The translations under genes and the position numbers were made by a program. Shown here in pieces: positions 1-8,064 of a stretch of 64,000 bases of DNA (positions are counted from its first letter, which is position 1; every line of letters begins with the position of its first letter). The notes under the pieces were generated by a model. It saw only the letters and a program-made list of their open reading frames with translations, was not told the origin of the DNA and made no database searches. The stretch lies in contig NZ_RJWA01000008.1 in assembly GCF_003762835.1 (NCBI RefSeq), forward strand, positions 1 to 64,000. Direction: 5' to 3'. This DNA is from Micromonospora sp. HM5-17. GTDB taxonomy: Bacteria; Actinomycetota; Actinomycetes; Mycobacteriales; Micromonosporaceae.

Positions 1-248
1 CCGGCACTCGTCGTGGCCACCAGCTGACCCGTCGCACCGTGGGCGCCGTCGTGCGTCCAGACCGGACACCCGGGTCCGTCGGCACTGGTCCGGACGCGGA
101 CGCGCCCGCGTCCGGGCGGCCGGGCACCAGGGCGGTCGTACGGCGCGGTTGCCCCGGACCAGCCTCGCCGTACGACCGGCACCGGCGCTCGCGCCACGGG
201 ACCGGAGCACAGCGCCAGAGGTAGGGAACCCAGACCCCGGAGGGTTAC
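1..248. other. Left-edge region without a convincing gene
   Basis: Very GC-rich sequence with several overlapping short open frames on both strands. None has domain-like protein sequence, a good ribosome binding site or a neighbour that would support it. It may hold the promoter of the small reading frame starting at 249, but I see no clear -10/-35 pair. Confidence 0.4.
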
Positions 249-495
249 ATGGCTCCAGCTACCACCGCACCCCACGAGCAGAGGGAGCGACGTCTCACGC
301 CTCCACCGGGGACTCGGGCGCCGGCGCTGTCCGGTGCCGCCGCGGCCGCGCTGACCGTACCGCTGATGAGCGCCGTCCCGGCGACCGCCGCATCCGACCG
401 CGCCGCTGGCGCCGCGCCGGGCGGTCCAACCACCGGGCTCGACCACCGGACTGGTCAACCTGCCCTGGAGCGGGTTCTCCGGCGGTGCCGGATGA
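249..495 (+). pseudogene. Putative small secreted protein, probably frameshifted
   Basis: An ATG at 249 follows a good ribosome binding site (GGAGGG). The encoded start has several arginines, then a hydrophobic alanine-rich stretch ending in an ATAAS-like signal cleavage site, so it reads as a secreted peptide of about 45 residues before the mature part. From about position 440 the frame becomes arginine-rich shadow sequence. In another frame the DNA reads TTGLVNLPWSGFSGGAG and then stops at 493-495, which looks like a natural carboxyl end. I infer one frameshift near 430-445. The open frame of the ATG itself runs to 734. I do not recognise the family. Confidence 0.3.
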
Positions 496-768
496 ACCGT
501 CGACCAACCCGGGTGGCGCGGCGGCACCGCCGGACCGCGCGGGGGGAGGTTGAACAGGATCCGCCCCAGACGTGGGGGCGGGAACGGACGCCGACCGCTC
601 CCGCCCACCACGAGCCCCGTCCGCCTCGCCGGCCGGGCCGGGACGGCGTCGGTGCCGCCGACTCCGACGACGTCCCGGTGGTGCCATCCGGCAAGCGGGT
701 GGGCGGGGCCCAAAGCATACATATCCGGCGATAGGGCCGACGGTATCCGATCAAGGTGGGAGGTCACC

Positions 769-1998
769 ATGGCGACAGGGGTGTGGCTGGCGGGCGGGCG
801 TGGTTCGGTCGCCGCGACCAGCATCGCCGGCGCGATCGCGATCCGGGCTGGGTTGGCCGATTCCACCGGCTGCGTGACCGAGCTGCCTCAGCTGCGCAGC
901 CCGGCGCTGCCGGCCCTCACCGAACTCGTCTTCGGCGGTCACGACCCGGCCACGACGCCGCTGGGCAAGAAGATCGAGGCGCTCGCCGCCGCGGGCGTGC
1001 TGCCCGTCCGGCTGGTCACCGCGCTCGCCGACGACCTGGCCGCCGTCGAGCCGGAGATTCGTCCGGTGCCAGCGGCCCCCACCCAGGGCGAGACCGCCGC
1101 GCTCATCGCCGAGGACATCGTCGCGTTCCGGCGGCGGCACGGCCTGGATCGCGTGGTCGTCATCAACGTCTCCGCGACCGAGCCGGCCGCCGCCCCGCAC
1201 CCCGGGCACGCCAACCCCGACGCGCTGCGGCGGGCACTCGACGAACCCGGGACGGTGCTCCCGCCCAGCTCGCTGTACGCGTACGCGGCGTTCACCGCGG
1301 GCTGCCCGTACGTGGACTTCACCCCGTCGACCGGGGCCCGCCTCCCGGCCCTCGACGCGCTCGCCCGCCACCACGGCGTCCCGTACGCCGGCCACGACGG
1401 CAAGACCGGGGAGACCCTCGTCAAGTCGGTGCTCGCCCCGATGTTCGCGATGCGCAACCTGCGGGTCCGTACCTGGTCCGGCACCAACCTGCTGGGCGGC
1501 GGCGACGGCGCCAACCTCGCCGAGCCGGGCCCCAACGCCGCCAAGGCCACCAGCAAGCAGCGCGTCCTCCGGGAGACGCTCGGGTACGAGCCGCAGGGCA
1601 CCACCCGGATCGAGTACGTCGACGACATCGGCGACTTCAAGACCGCCTGGGATCTCGTCACGTTCAGCGGTTTCCTCGGTACGGCGATGCGGATGGAGTT
1701 CACCTGGCACGGCTGCGACTCGGCGCTCGCCGCCCCCCTCGTGCTCGACCTGGCCCGGCTGACCTCCGGCGCGCACCGGGCCGGCCGGGTCGGCCCCCTG
1801 ACCGAGCTGGCCTTCTTCTTCAAGGATCCACTCGGTCCGGTGCCGGAGCCGACCGGCCCGGACCCGGGGGGCACGGAGAAGCCGCCCGGCGCCGCCGACC
1901 GGCGGGACCGGCAGCGGGCGACCGGTCCGGTCCCGCACGGGCTCGCCGAGCAGTGGGCGCTGCTCGCGTCCTTCGTCCGCGGGCTCGCCGATGCCTAG
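769..1998 (+). CDS. Inositol-1-phosphate synthase family protein
   Basis: About 409 residues. Members convert glucose 6-phosphate to myo-inositol 1-phosphate with bound NAD in the cytoplasm. The start has a glycine-rich nucleotide-binding loop (AGGRGSVAATSIAGA), and the middle has the family hallmarks GHDGKTGETLVKS, LAPMF..RNL, NLLGGGDG and AKATSKQ. The ATG at 769 is preceded by GGTGGGAGG; the frame is open further upstream but without family sequence. The last 45 or so residues are a proline- and glycine-rich tail. It is the first gene of an ebo-like operon, and its stop overlaps the next start by 8 bases. It may be a pathway-specific paralogue rather than the housekeeping enzyme, standing where canonical ebo clusters carry EboD, a dehydroquinate-synthase-like sugar cyclase. 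Confidence 0.88.
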   Translation: MATGVWLAGGRGSVAATSIAGAIAIRAGLADSTGCVTELPQLRSPALPALTELVFGGHDPATTPLGKKIEALAAAGVLPVRLVTALADDLAAVEPEIRPVPAAPTQGETAALIAEDIVAFRRRHGLDRVVVINVSATEPAAAPHPGHANPDALRRALDEPGTVLPPSSLYAYAAFTAGCPYVDFTPSTGARLPALDALARHHGVPYAGHDGKTGETLVKSVLAPMFAMRNLRVRTWSGTNLLGGGDGANLAEPGPNAAKATSKQRVLRETLGYEPQGTTRIEYVDDIGDFKTAWDLVTFSGFLGTAMRMEFTWHGCDSALAAPLVLDLARLTSGAHRAGRVGPLTELAFFFKDPLGPVPEPTGPDPGGTEKPPGAADRRDRQRATGPVPHGLAEQWALLASFVRGLADA

Positions 1999-2908
1999 CC
2001 TGCGCTCTCTGGTGGAGCTGGTCCGCGCTCCCGCCGCGCTCTCGGTACCCGGCGACGTCGTCGCCGGCGCGGCCGCGGGAGGCGTGCTCGGCCCGCGCAC
2101 GGCCGGGCTCGCCGCCGCCTCCGTCTGCCTCTACTGGTCGGGAATGGCCGCCAATGACTGGGCCGACCGCGAACTCGACGCGGTCGAGCGCCCCGAGCGC
2201 CCGATCCCGTCCGGCCGGATCACGCCGCCGCAGGCTCTCGGCGTCGCGGCCGGCCTCACCGCCGCCGGGGTAGGGCTCGCCGCCCTCGCCGGTGGCCGCC
2301 GCGCCCTCGCCGTGGCGCTCCCGTTGGCCGGGGCGGTCTGGGCCTACGACCTGCGGGCCAAGCACACCGCCGCCGGCCCCGCCGTGATGGCCGCCTGCCG
2401 TGGGCTCGACGTCCTGCTCGGCGCCGCGCGCGGGCGGCTCGCCCGGGCACTGCCGGCGGCGCTGACCGTCGCCGCGCACACGTACACGGTGACCGCGCTC
2501 TCCCGCCGCGAGGTCTCCGGCGCCGACCGCGCCCTGCCCGCCGCGACCCTGGCCGGGACCGCGGCCGTGGCGTTCTCCGCGGCCGTCTCCCGGAGAGCCC
2601 CAGGCCCCGCAGCGGGCCGGACGCCCCGCGGCGTCGGGACCGGCGCCCGGCTCGCCTCGAGGGTCGCGGCCGCCGTGCCCGGTGCGCTCGCCGCCTGGTA
2701 CGCCGCCGGCTACGGCGCCGCCCAGGTCCGGGCCGCGGCCGACCCCTCCGCCGCCCGCGTGCGAGCCGCCGTCGGCGCCGGCATCACCGGCCTCCCACCG
2801 TTGCAGGGCGCCCTCGCCGCCCGCGCCGGGGCACCGGCGACCGGCGTCGTGGTCGCGGCCATCGCGCCGCTCGCCCGCCGCCTCGCCCGGAAGGTCTCGG
2901 CGACATGA
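1991..2908 (+). CDS. eboC: UbiA-family prenyltransferase, EboC-like
   Basis: A 305-residue polytopic membrane protein. UbiA enzymes transfer a polyprenyl chain from its diphosphate to an acceptor ring or sugar alcohol at the inner face of the membrane. The Mg-diphosphate motif is visible as NDWADRELD near residues 54-62, followed by ERPIPSGRI. The second motif region appears as WAYDLRAKHT near residue 120. Many alanine/leucine/valine segments fit about eight or nine membrane helices. The ATG lies inside the end of the upstream gene (ATGCCTAG), which indicates translational coupling. Together with the polyprenyl synthase at 8065 it suggests a prenylated product. The acceptor cannot be read from sequence. 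Confidence 0.85.
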   Translation: MPSLRSLVELVRAPAALSVPGDVVAGAAAGGVLGPRTAGLAAASVCLYWSGMAANDWADRELDAVERPERPIPSGRITPPQALGVAAGLTAAGVGLAALAGGRRALAVALPLAGAVWAYDLRAKHTAAGPAVMAACRGLDVLLGAARGRLARALPAALTVAAHTYTVTALSRREVSGADRALPAATLAGTAAVAFSAAVSRRAPGPAAGRTPRGVGTGARLASRVAAAVPGALAAWYAAGYGAAQVRAAADPSAARVRAAVGAGITGLPPLQGALAARAGAPATGVVVAAIAPLARRLARKVSAT

Positions 2909-4014
2909 GACCACCGCACGAGGAGACGCCGGGGGCCGTACCTGCCCGGGAACTCCGCCCCCTGCGGTTCGGGTACGGCACCAACGGCTTCGCCAACCAC
3001 CGCCTCGCCGACGCGCTCGCGGTCGTCGCCGACCTCGGCTACGAGGGTGTCGCGCTCACCCTCGACCACGACCACCTCGACCCCTTCGCCCCGAACCTGG
3101 CCCGCCGCACCGCCGAGCTGGCCGCGACCCTGGACCGGCTCGGCCTCGCGGTGGTCGTCGAGACCGGAGCGCGGTACCTGCTCGACCCCTGGCAGAAGCA
3201 CGCCCCGACGCTGCTGCACGACGACCCGGTCGCCCGGCTCGACTTCCTGCGCCGGGCGGTACGGGTCGGCGCCGACCTCGGGGCCGAGGCGGTCTCCTTC
3301 TGGTCCGGCGTCACGCCGCCCGGGGTGACCGACCCCTGGGATCGCCTGATCCGGGGCTGCGCCGAGATCGTCGAGGTGGCGGCGGAGGCCGGCGTGCCGC
3401 TCGGCTTCGAGCCCGAGCCCGGCATGCTCGTCGAGGACATCGCCGGCTGGCGGCGCCTGTACGCCGCGCTCGGTGCCCCGCCCGGCTTCGGCATCACCCT
3501 CGACATCGGACACTGTCGCTGCCTGGAACCGCTCTCCGTCCCGGACTGCGTGCGTGAGGTCGGCGACCACCTGGTCAACGTGCAGATCGACGACATGCGT
3601 CGGGGCGTGCACGAGCATCTGGAGTTCGGCGCCGGCGAGATCGACTTTCCGCCGGTGCTGCGGGCGCTGGCCGAGGTGGGGTACGCCGGCCTGGTCGCCG
3701 TCGAACTGCCCCGCCACTCCCACGCCGCGCCGGCCGTCGCGACCCGCTCCATCGACTTCCTCCGCCGGGCGGCAGCGTCGGCCGGCCTGCCGGTGACGCC
3801 GCGCCCACCCGCACCGCCGGACGGCCCACCGGCCGGACCGGCGGCGCCGTCCGGGAATGCGGGCCTGGCCGGAGACGCGGGTCCGACCACCCCGGACGGA
3901 CAGGACCGGCCCGGCGGTCGGTCGGCGTCGGGCTCCGGGCCACGGCGCGGAGGAGAGCAGGCCGGCGCCGGGGCGGCCGGTGCCGGTGACGGCACACGTG
4001 GGGAGGCGAGATGA
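2905..4014 (+). CDS. Sugar phosphate isomerase/epimerase-type TIM barrel protein
   Basis: 369 residues. Residues about 20-290 match the xylose-isomerase-like / AP-endonuclease-2 TIM barrel family: FGYGTNGFANHRLADAL at the start, LGFEPEPGML (metal-binding Glu), GITLDIGHCRCLEP (Asp and His) and VNVQIDDMRRGVHEHLEFG (Asp, His, Glu) in the expected order for a divalent-metal active site. The last 75 or so residues are a low-complexity Pro/Gly/Ala tail with no domain. The start overlaps the upstream stop (ATGA). It is related in fold to EboE (5452) but is an additional protein not found in the minimal ebo set. Its substrate is unknown; an inositol- or sugar-derived intermediate is a reasonable inference from the first gene of the operon. 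Confidence 0.8.
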   Translation: MRPPHEETPGAVPARELRPLRFGYGTNGFANHRLADALAVVADLGYEGVALTLDHDHLDPFAPNLARRTAELAATLDRLGLAVVVETGARYLLDPWQKHAPTLLHDDPVARLDFLRRAVRVGADLGAEAVSFWSGVTPPGVTDPWDRLIRGCAEIVEVAAEAGVPLGFEPEPGMLVEDIAGWRRLYAALGAPPGFGITLDIGHCRCLEPLSVPDCVREVGDHLVNVQIDDMRRGVHEHLEFGAGEIDFPPVLRALAEVGYAGLVAVELPRHSHAAPAVATRSIDFLRRAAASAGLPVTPRPPAPPDGPPAGPAAPSGNAGLAGDAGPTTPDGQDRPGGRSASGSGPRRGGEQAGAGAAGAGDGTRGEAR

Positions 4015-4601
4015 CGACCCTGGACGAACTGCGGGCGGTCGTACCCGCGCAGGGATGGCTGGGGGAGGCGCTGGAGCGTGTCGCGGCCGACCCGGCCGCG
4101 ATCGGGCGGCTCTTCCCGGCCGTCGGACGGCGGTGCGGGCGGGCCCCGCTGCCGGACGCGCCGGGCTGGAGCACCGACGAGGCGGCGCGGGCCCTCCTGC
4201 TCGCCGCGCTCCCGGCCGAGCGGGTCGCCGCGGAGGCGGAGACGCTGTACCGCTACGGCGACGCGGCCGAGAAGCGGGCGGTGCTCAAGGCGCTGCCCCT
4301 GCTGCCGGTCGGCGACGCGGGCGTGCCGCTGCTCCGCGACGCGATCCGCACCAACGACCCCCGCCTGGTGGCCGCGGCGCTCGGGCCGTACGCCCGGCGC
4401 CTCGACGACGCGGCCTGGCGACAGGCGGTGCTCAAGTGCGTCTTCATGGGCGTACCGCTCGCCGTGGTGGACCACCTGGACGAGCGGGCCGACGCCGAGC
4501 TCGCCACGATGCTCGCCGGGCTGCTGGAGGAGCGCCGCGCGGCCGGCCGCGACCTGGCTCCCGACGTGCTCGCCCTGCTCGACCGGTTGAAGGGAGTCTG
4601 A
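4011..4601 (+). CDS. eboA: EboA-like protein
   Basis: 196 residues, all-helical, with repeated short alpha units (AEKRAVLKALPLL, LVAAALGPYARRLDDAAW) giving a HEAT-repeat look. The conserved part near AWRQAVLKCVFMGVPLAVVDHLDERAD, from about residue 130, matches my memory of EboA-domain proteins, which contain QAVLKCIFMGVPL-like sequence. No catalytic motif is visible, so a scaffold or adaptor role is likely. It overlaps both neighbours: the ATGA with the upstream TIM barrel gene, and a shared base (TGATG) with the EboB-like gene downstream. In cyanobacteria the ebo set has been linked to moving scytonemin precursor to the periplasm; the biochemical role of EboA is not known. Confidence 0.8.
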   Translation: MTTLDELRAVVPAQGWLGEALERVAADPAAIGRLFPAVGRRCGRAPLPDAPGWSTDEAARALLLAALPAERVAAEAETLYRYGDAAEKRAVLKALPLLPVGDAGVPLLRDAIRTNDPRLVAAALGPYARRLDDAAWRQAVLKCVFMGVPLAVVDHLDERADAELATMLAGLLEERRAAGRDLAPDVLALLDRLKGV

Positions 4602-5452
4602 TGCGCATCCTCGACCCACACATCCACATGACCTCGCGGACGACCGACGACTACGAGCGGATGGCCGCCGCGGGTGTCCGCGCCGTGGTGGAGCCGGCGT
4701 TCTGGCTCGGGCAGCCGCGCACCAACCCCGGCTCGTTCACCGACTACTTCGACTCGCTGGTGGGGTGGGAGCCGTTCCGGGCGAGCCAGTTCGGAATCCG
4801 GCACCACGCCACCATCGCGCTGAACCCCAAGGAGGCGAACGACCCCCGCTGCCGGGAGGTGCTCGGCCTGCTCCCGCGCTACCTGGAGAAGGACGGCGTG
4901 GTGGCGGTCGGCGAGGTCGGGTACGACTCGATGACCCCCGAGGAGGACGAGGTCTTCGCCGCCCAGCTCGCCCTGGCGATCGAACACGAGTTGCCCGCCC
5001 TGGTGCACACGCCCCACCGGGACAAGGCGCGGGGCACGAGGCGCAGCCTCGCGGTCGTGGCCGAGTCCGGCATCGACCCGGGGCGGGTCGTTCTCGACCA
5101 CCTCAACGAGGTCACCGTCGGGCTGGTACGCGACACCGGCTGCTGGCTCGGTTTCTCCATCTATCCGGACACCAAGATGTCGCCGCCGCGGATGGTGCGG
5201 ATCCTCCAGCAGTACGGCCTGGAGCGGATGCTGGTCAACTCGGCCGCCGACTGGGGACGGTCCGACCCGCTGCTCACCCGGGCCACCGCGGACGCGATGC
5301 TCGAGGCCGGCTTCACCGAGGACGACGTCGACCGGGTGATGTGGCGCAACCCGGTGGAGTTCTACGGCCAGTCGGGGCGGCTGGACGTCTCCGCGGTGGC
5401 GGAGACGGGAGCGACCTTCGCCGGCAACTCCATCCAGCGCGGGGGAAGCTGA
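4601..5452 (+). CDS. eboB: TatD-like metal-dependent hydrolase, EboB-like
   Basis: 283 residues. The protein opens with ILDPHIHMTSRTTDDY, giving the HxH metal-binding motif of the amidohydrolase/TatD superfamily. Further ligands appear as GEVGYDSMTPEE (Glu), LVHTPHRDK (His), VVLDHLNE (His) and NSAADWG (Asp). This is the full set expected of the family, so the enzyme should be active on an ester, amide or lactone that is not identified. The ATG at 4601 shares its first base with the preceding TGA; the open frame extends further upstream only as a shadow of the EboA gene. The final EFYGQSGRLD resembles other EboB proteins. Confidence 0.85.
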   Translation: MRILDPHIHMTSRTTDDYERMAAAGVRAVVEPAFWLGQPRTNPGSFTDYFDSLVGWEPFRASQFGIRHHATIALNPKEANDPRCREVLGLLPRYLEKDGVVAVGEVGYDSMTPEEDEVFAAQLALAIEHELPALVHTPHRDKARGTRRSLAVVAESGIDPGRVVLDHLNEVTVGLVRDTGCWLGFSIYPDTKMSPPRMVRILQQYGLERMLVNSAADWGRSDPLLTRATADAMLEAGFTEDDVDRVMWRNPVEFYGQSGRLDVSAVAETGATFAGNSIQRGGS

Positions 5453-6591
5453 TGCACCTGAGCTACTGCACCAACGTGCACCCGGCCGAGGACTTCGCCG
5501 GGATCGTCCGGCAGTTCGACACGTACGCCACCGCGATCCGGCGTCACCTCGACGCCGACGTGCTCGGGCTGGGGCTGTGGCTGGCCGCCCCCCTCGCCGC
5601 CGAGCTGGTCGCCGAGCCGGCGCTCCGCCGGCGCCTGCGCCGTGAGCTGGATGCCCGTGGGCTGGAGGTGGTGACCCTCAACGGCTTCCCGTACCAGGCG
5701 TTCCAGGCTCCCGTCGTCAAGCTCGCCGTCTACCATCCGGACTGGACCGACCGGCGGCGGCTCGACTACACCCTGAACCTGGCCCGGGTCCTGGTCGACC
5801 TGCTGCCCGACCGGGCGACGCGCGGCTCCATCTCCTCGCTCCCGCTGGCCTGGCGGCGGCCGTGGGACGCCGCGCGGGCCGACGCCGCGGCGCGCCTCCT
5901 CGACGAGTTGGCCGCCGGGCTCGCCCGGATCGCCGAGGAGGCCGGGCGACCGGTGCGGGTCGGCTTCGAGCCGGAGCCGGGCTGCGTCGTGGAGACCACC
6001 GCGCAGGCCGTCGCCGCCCTATCCGGGGTCGACACCGAACGGCTCGGTGTCTGCCTCGACCTGGCCCACCTCGCCTGCGCCTGGGAGGAGCCGGCCGAGG
6101 CGTTGGCCCGCCTCCGGGCGGCCGGTCTGCCGGTGGTGAAGGTGCAGGTCTCGGCCGCCCTGGAGGCCGCTGACCCGGCCGCCGCGGCCGACGTCCTGCG
6201 CGGGTACGTCGAGCCGCGCTTCCTCCACCAGACCCGTTCGGCACACGGGGAGAGCGCCGACGACCTGGACGATGCGCTGGAGCGGGAGCTGGCCGGGCCG
6301 TGGCGGGTGCACTACCACGTGCCGCTGCACGCCGTGCCGGCCCGGCCCCTCACCTCCACCGTGCCGGTCCTGCGCGCCGCCCTCCGCGAACTGCTCGCCC
6401 CGCCCGAGCCGGCCTGCGACCACTTCGACGTGGAGACGTACACCTGGGGGGTGCTCCCGGAGGAGCAGCGTCCCCGCACGGACGCCGAGGTGGCCGCGGG
6501 CATCGCGGCCGAGCTGGCGTTCGCCCGTGCCCTGATCGACGAGTTCCCGCCCGGTCGGGCGCCGGTACCCGAGCGTGAGGAGGTCCCGTGA
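5452..6591 (+). CDS. eboE: EboE-like metabolite traffic protein (TIM barrel)
   Basis: 379 residues. The opening MHLSYCTNVHPAEDF is the signature start of EboE, a xylose-isomerase-fold protein. Metal-site residues appear as GFEPEPGC (Glu), LGVCLDLAHLACAWEEP (Asp, His) and VKVQVSAALE; the carboxyl part has WRVHYHVPLH (His) and HFDVETYTWGVLP, also typical of the family. Length matches known EboE proteins. The ATG overlaps the preceding stop by one base. Neighbouring ebo-type genes leave little doubt about the assignment, but the reaction is unknown; isomerisation or carrier-type binding of a sugar-like precursor are both possible. Confidence 0.88.
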   Translation: MHLSYCTNVHPAEDFAGIVRQFDTYATAIRRHLDADVLGLGLWLAAPLAAELVAEPALRRRLRRELDARGLEVVTLNGFPYQAFQAPVVKLAVYHPDWTDRRRLDYTLNLARVLVDLLPDRATRGSISSLPLAWRRPWDAARADAAARLLDELAAGLARIAEEAGRPVRVGFEPEPGCVVETTAQAVAALSGVDTERLGVCLDLAHLACAWEEPAEALARLRAAGLPVVKVQVSAALEAADPAAAADVLRGYVEPRFLHQTRSAHGESADDLDDALERELAGPWRVHYHVPLHAVPARPLTSTVPVLRAALRELLAPPEPACDHFDVETYTWGVLPEEQRPRTDAEVAAGIAAELAFARALIDEFPPGRAPVPEREEVP

Positions 6592-7970
6592 CACCACTGG
6601 TCGTCATCGACGTGGTGGGGCTGACGCCCCGGCTGCTGGTGCACATGCCGAGGCTGCGTGCCGTGGCCGACGCCGGCTTTCAGGCCCCGCTCGGCACGGT
6701 GCTGCCGGCCGTCACCTGTACCGTGCAGTCCACGTTCCTCACCGGGGAGAAGCCCACAAGACACGGCATCGTGGCCAACGGGTGGTACTTCCGGGACCTC
6801 GGCGACGTACTGCTGTGGCGGCAGCACAACGCGCTCGTCGGCGGCGAGAAGCTCTGGCACGCGGCCCGGAGGGTGCGGCCCGGCTACACGGTGGCCAACG
6901 TCTGCTGGTGGTACGCGATGGGCGCCGACGTCAACTGGACGGTCACCCCCCGACCGATCTACTACGCCGACGGGCGCAAGGAGCCGGACTGCTACACCGA
7001 CCCGCCGGAACTCCACGACGACCTGGTCGGCACGCTCGGCCCGTTCCCGCTCTTCACGTACTGGGGTCCGGGCGCCGGCCTTCCCTCCTCGCGATGGATC
7101 TGCCGGGCGGCCGAAAAGATCATGTCGGACCACGATCCCGACCTCACCCTCGTCTACGTGCCGCACCTCGACTACGACCTCCAGCGCTACGGTCCGTCGG
7201 CGCCGCAGGCGGCCGCCGCCGCGGCCGCGGTCGACGGGGTGCTCGCCCCGCTGCTCGATGCCGCGGCGGCCCGGGGTGCCACGGTCGTGGCCCTCTCCGA
7301 GTACGGCATCACCGAGGCCCGCCGGCCGGTCGACGTCAACCGGATGCTCCGCGCCGAGGGGCTGCTGCGGGTGTACACGCAGGACGGCATGGAGTACCTC
7401 GACCCGTGGACGTCGCGGGCGTTCGCGGTCGCCGACCACCAGGTCGCCCACGTCTACGTCAGGGATCCCGCCGACGTCCCCGCCGTCGCCAGGCTCTGCG
7501 CCGGCCTGGCCGGGGTGGGGGAGGTGCTCGACGAGGCGGGGAAGGCGGCGCACGGCCTCGACCACGAGCGCTCCGGCGAGCTGGTGCTGGTGGCCGAGCC
7601 CGACGCCTGGTTCACGTACTACTACTGGCTCGATGACGCGCGCGCCCCGGACTTCGCCCGGCTGGTCGAGATCCACCGCAAGCCCGGGTACGACCCCGCC
7701 GAACTCTTCTTCGACCCCGCCGCCCCGGCGGCGGCGAAGCGGCGGGCGGCCGTCGCGCTGGTCCGCAAGAAGCTCGGGCTGCGCTACCTGATGAGCGTGG
7801 TCGGGCTCGACGCGGGCGCGAAGGCGGTACGCGGCACCCACGGCCGGCTCCCCGCGCATCCCGACGACGCACCGGTGGTGATCTGCTCCGACCGCGCGGC
7901 CGCCCGCCCACGGCTCGCGGCGACGGAGGTCAAGGACTTCCTGCTCGGCCTGGCGGGGCTCCGGCCGTGA
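6588..7970 (+). CDS. eboF: Nucleotide pyrophosphatase/phosphodiesterase family protein, EboF-like
   Basis: 460 residues of the alkaline-phosphatase superfamily. Visible metal-site elements are VVIDVVGLTPRLL (Asp), AVTCTVQSTFLTG (Thr nucleophile position), LVYVPHLDYDLQRYG (Asp, His) and the later VVALSEYGITE and VADHQVAHVY (Asp, His). No signal peptide is obvious, so the protein is probably cytoplasmic. The GTG start overlaps the EboE stop (GTGA). Members cleave phosphodiester or diphosphate bonds, and here the natural target could be a prenyl- or cyclitol-phosphate intermediate. It is the last of the recognisable ebo genes. Confidence 0.87.
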   Translation: MTPLVVIDVVGLTPRLLVHMPRLRAVADAGFQAPLGTVLPAVTCTVQSTFLTGEKPTRHGIVANGWYFRDLGDVLLWRQHNALVGGEKLWHAARRVRPGYTVANVCWWYAMGADVNWTVTPRPIYYADGRKEPDCYTDPPELHDDLVGTLGPFPLFTYWGPGAGLPSSRWICRAAEKIMSDHDPDLTLVYVPHLDYDLQRYGPSAPQAAAAAAAVDGVLAPLLDAAAARGATVVALSEYGITEARRPVDVNRMLRAEGLLRVYTQDGMEYLDPWTSRAFAVADHQVAHVYVRDPADVPAVARLCAGLAGVGEVLDEAGKAAHGLDHERSGELVLVAEPDAWFTYYYWLDDARAPDFARLVEIHRKPGYDPAELFFDPAAPAAAKRRAAVALVRKKLGLRYLMSVVGLDAGAKAVRGTHGRLPAHPDDAPVVICSDRAAARPRLAATEVKDFLLGLAGLRP

Positions 7971-8064
7971 CCGGGCGGAACACTCGAACCGGGTGGGGAA
8001 GCCGGATCGGGTGGGGCGCCCGGACCGACGGGCGCGATGCGCCGGCGGCGAGGCGAGGGCGGCC

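Noticed and set aside
3857-4600. Upstream extension of the EboB-like frame.
   Set aside because: It is an arginine/glycine-rich shadow of the EboA-like gene; the family start (ILDPHIH) is at 4601.
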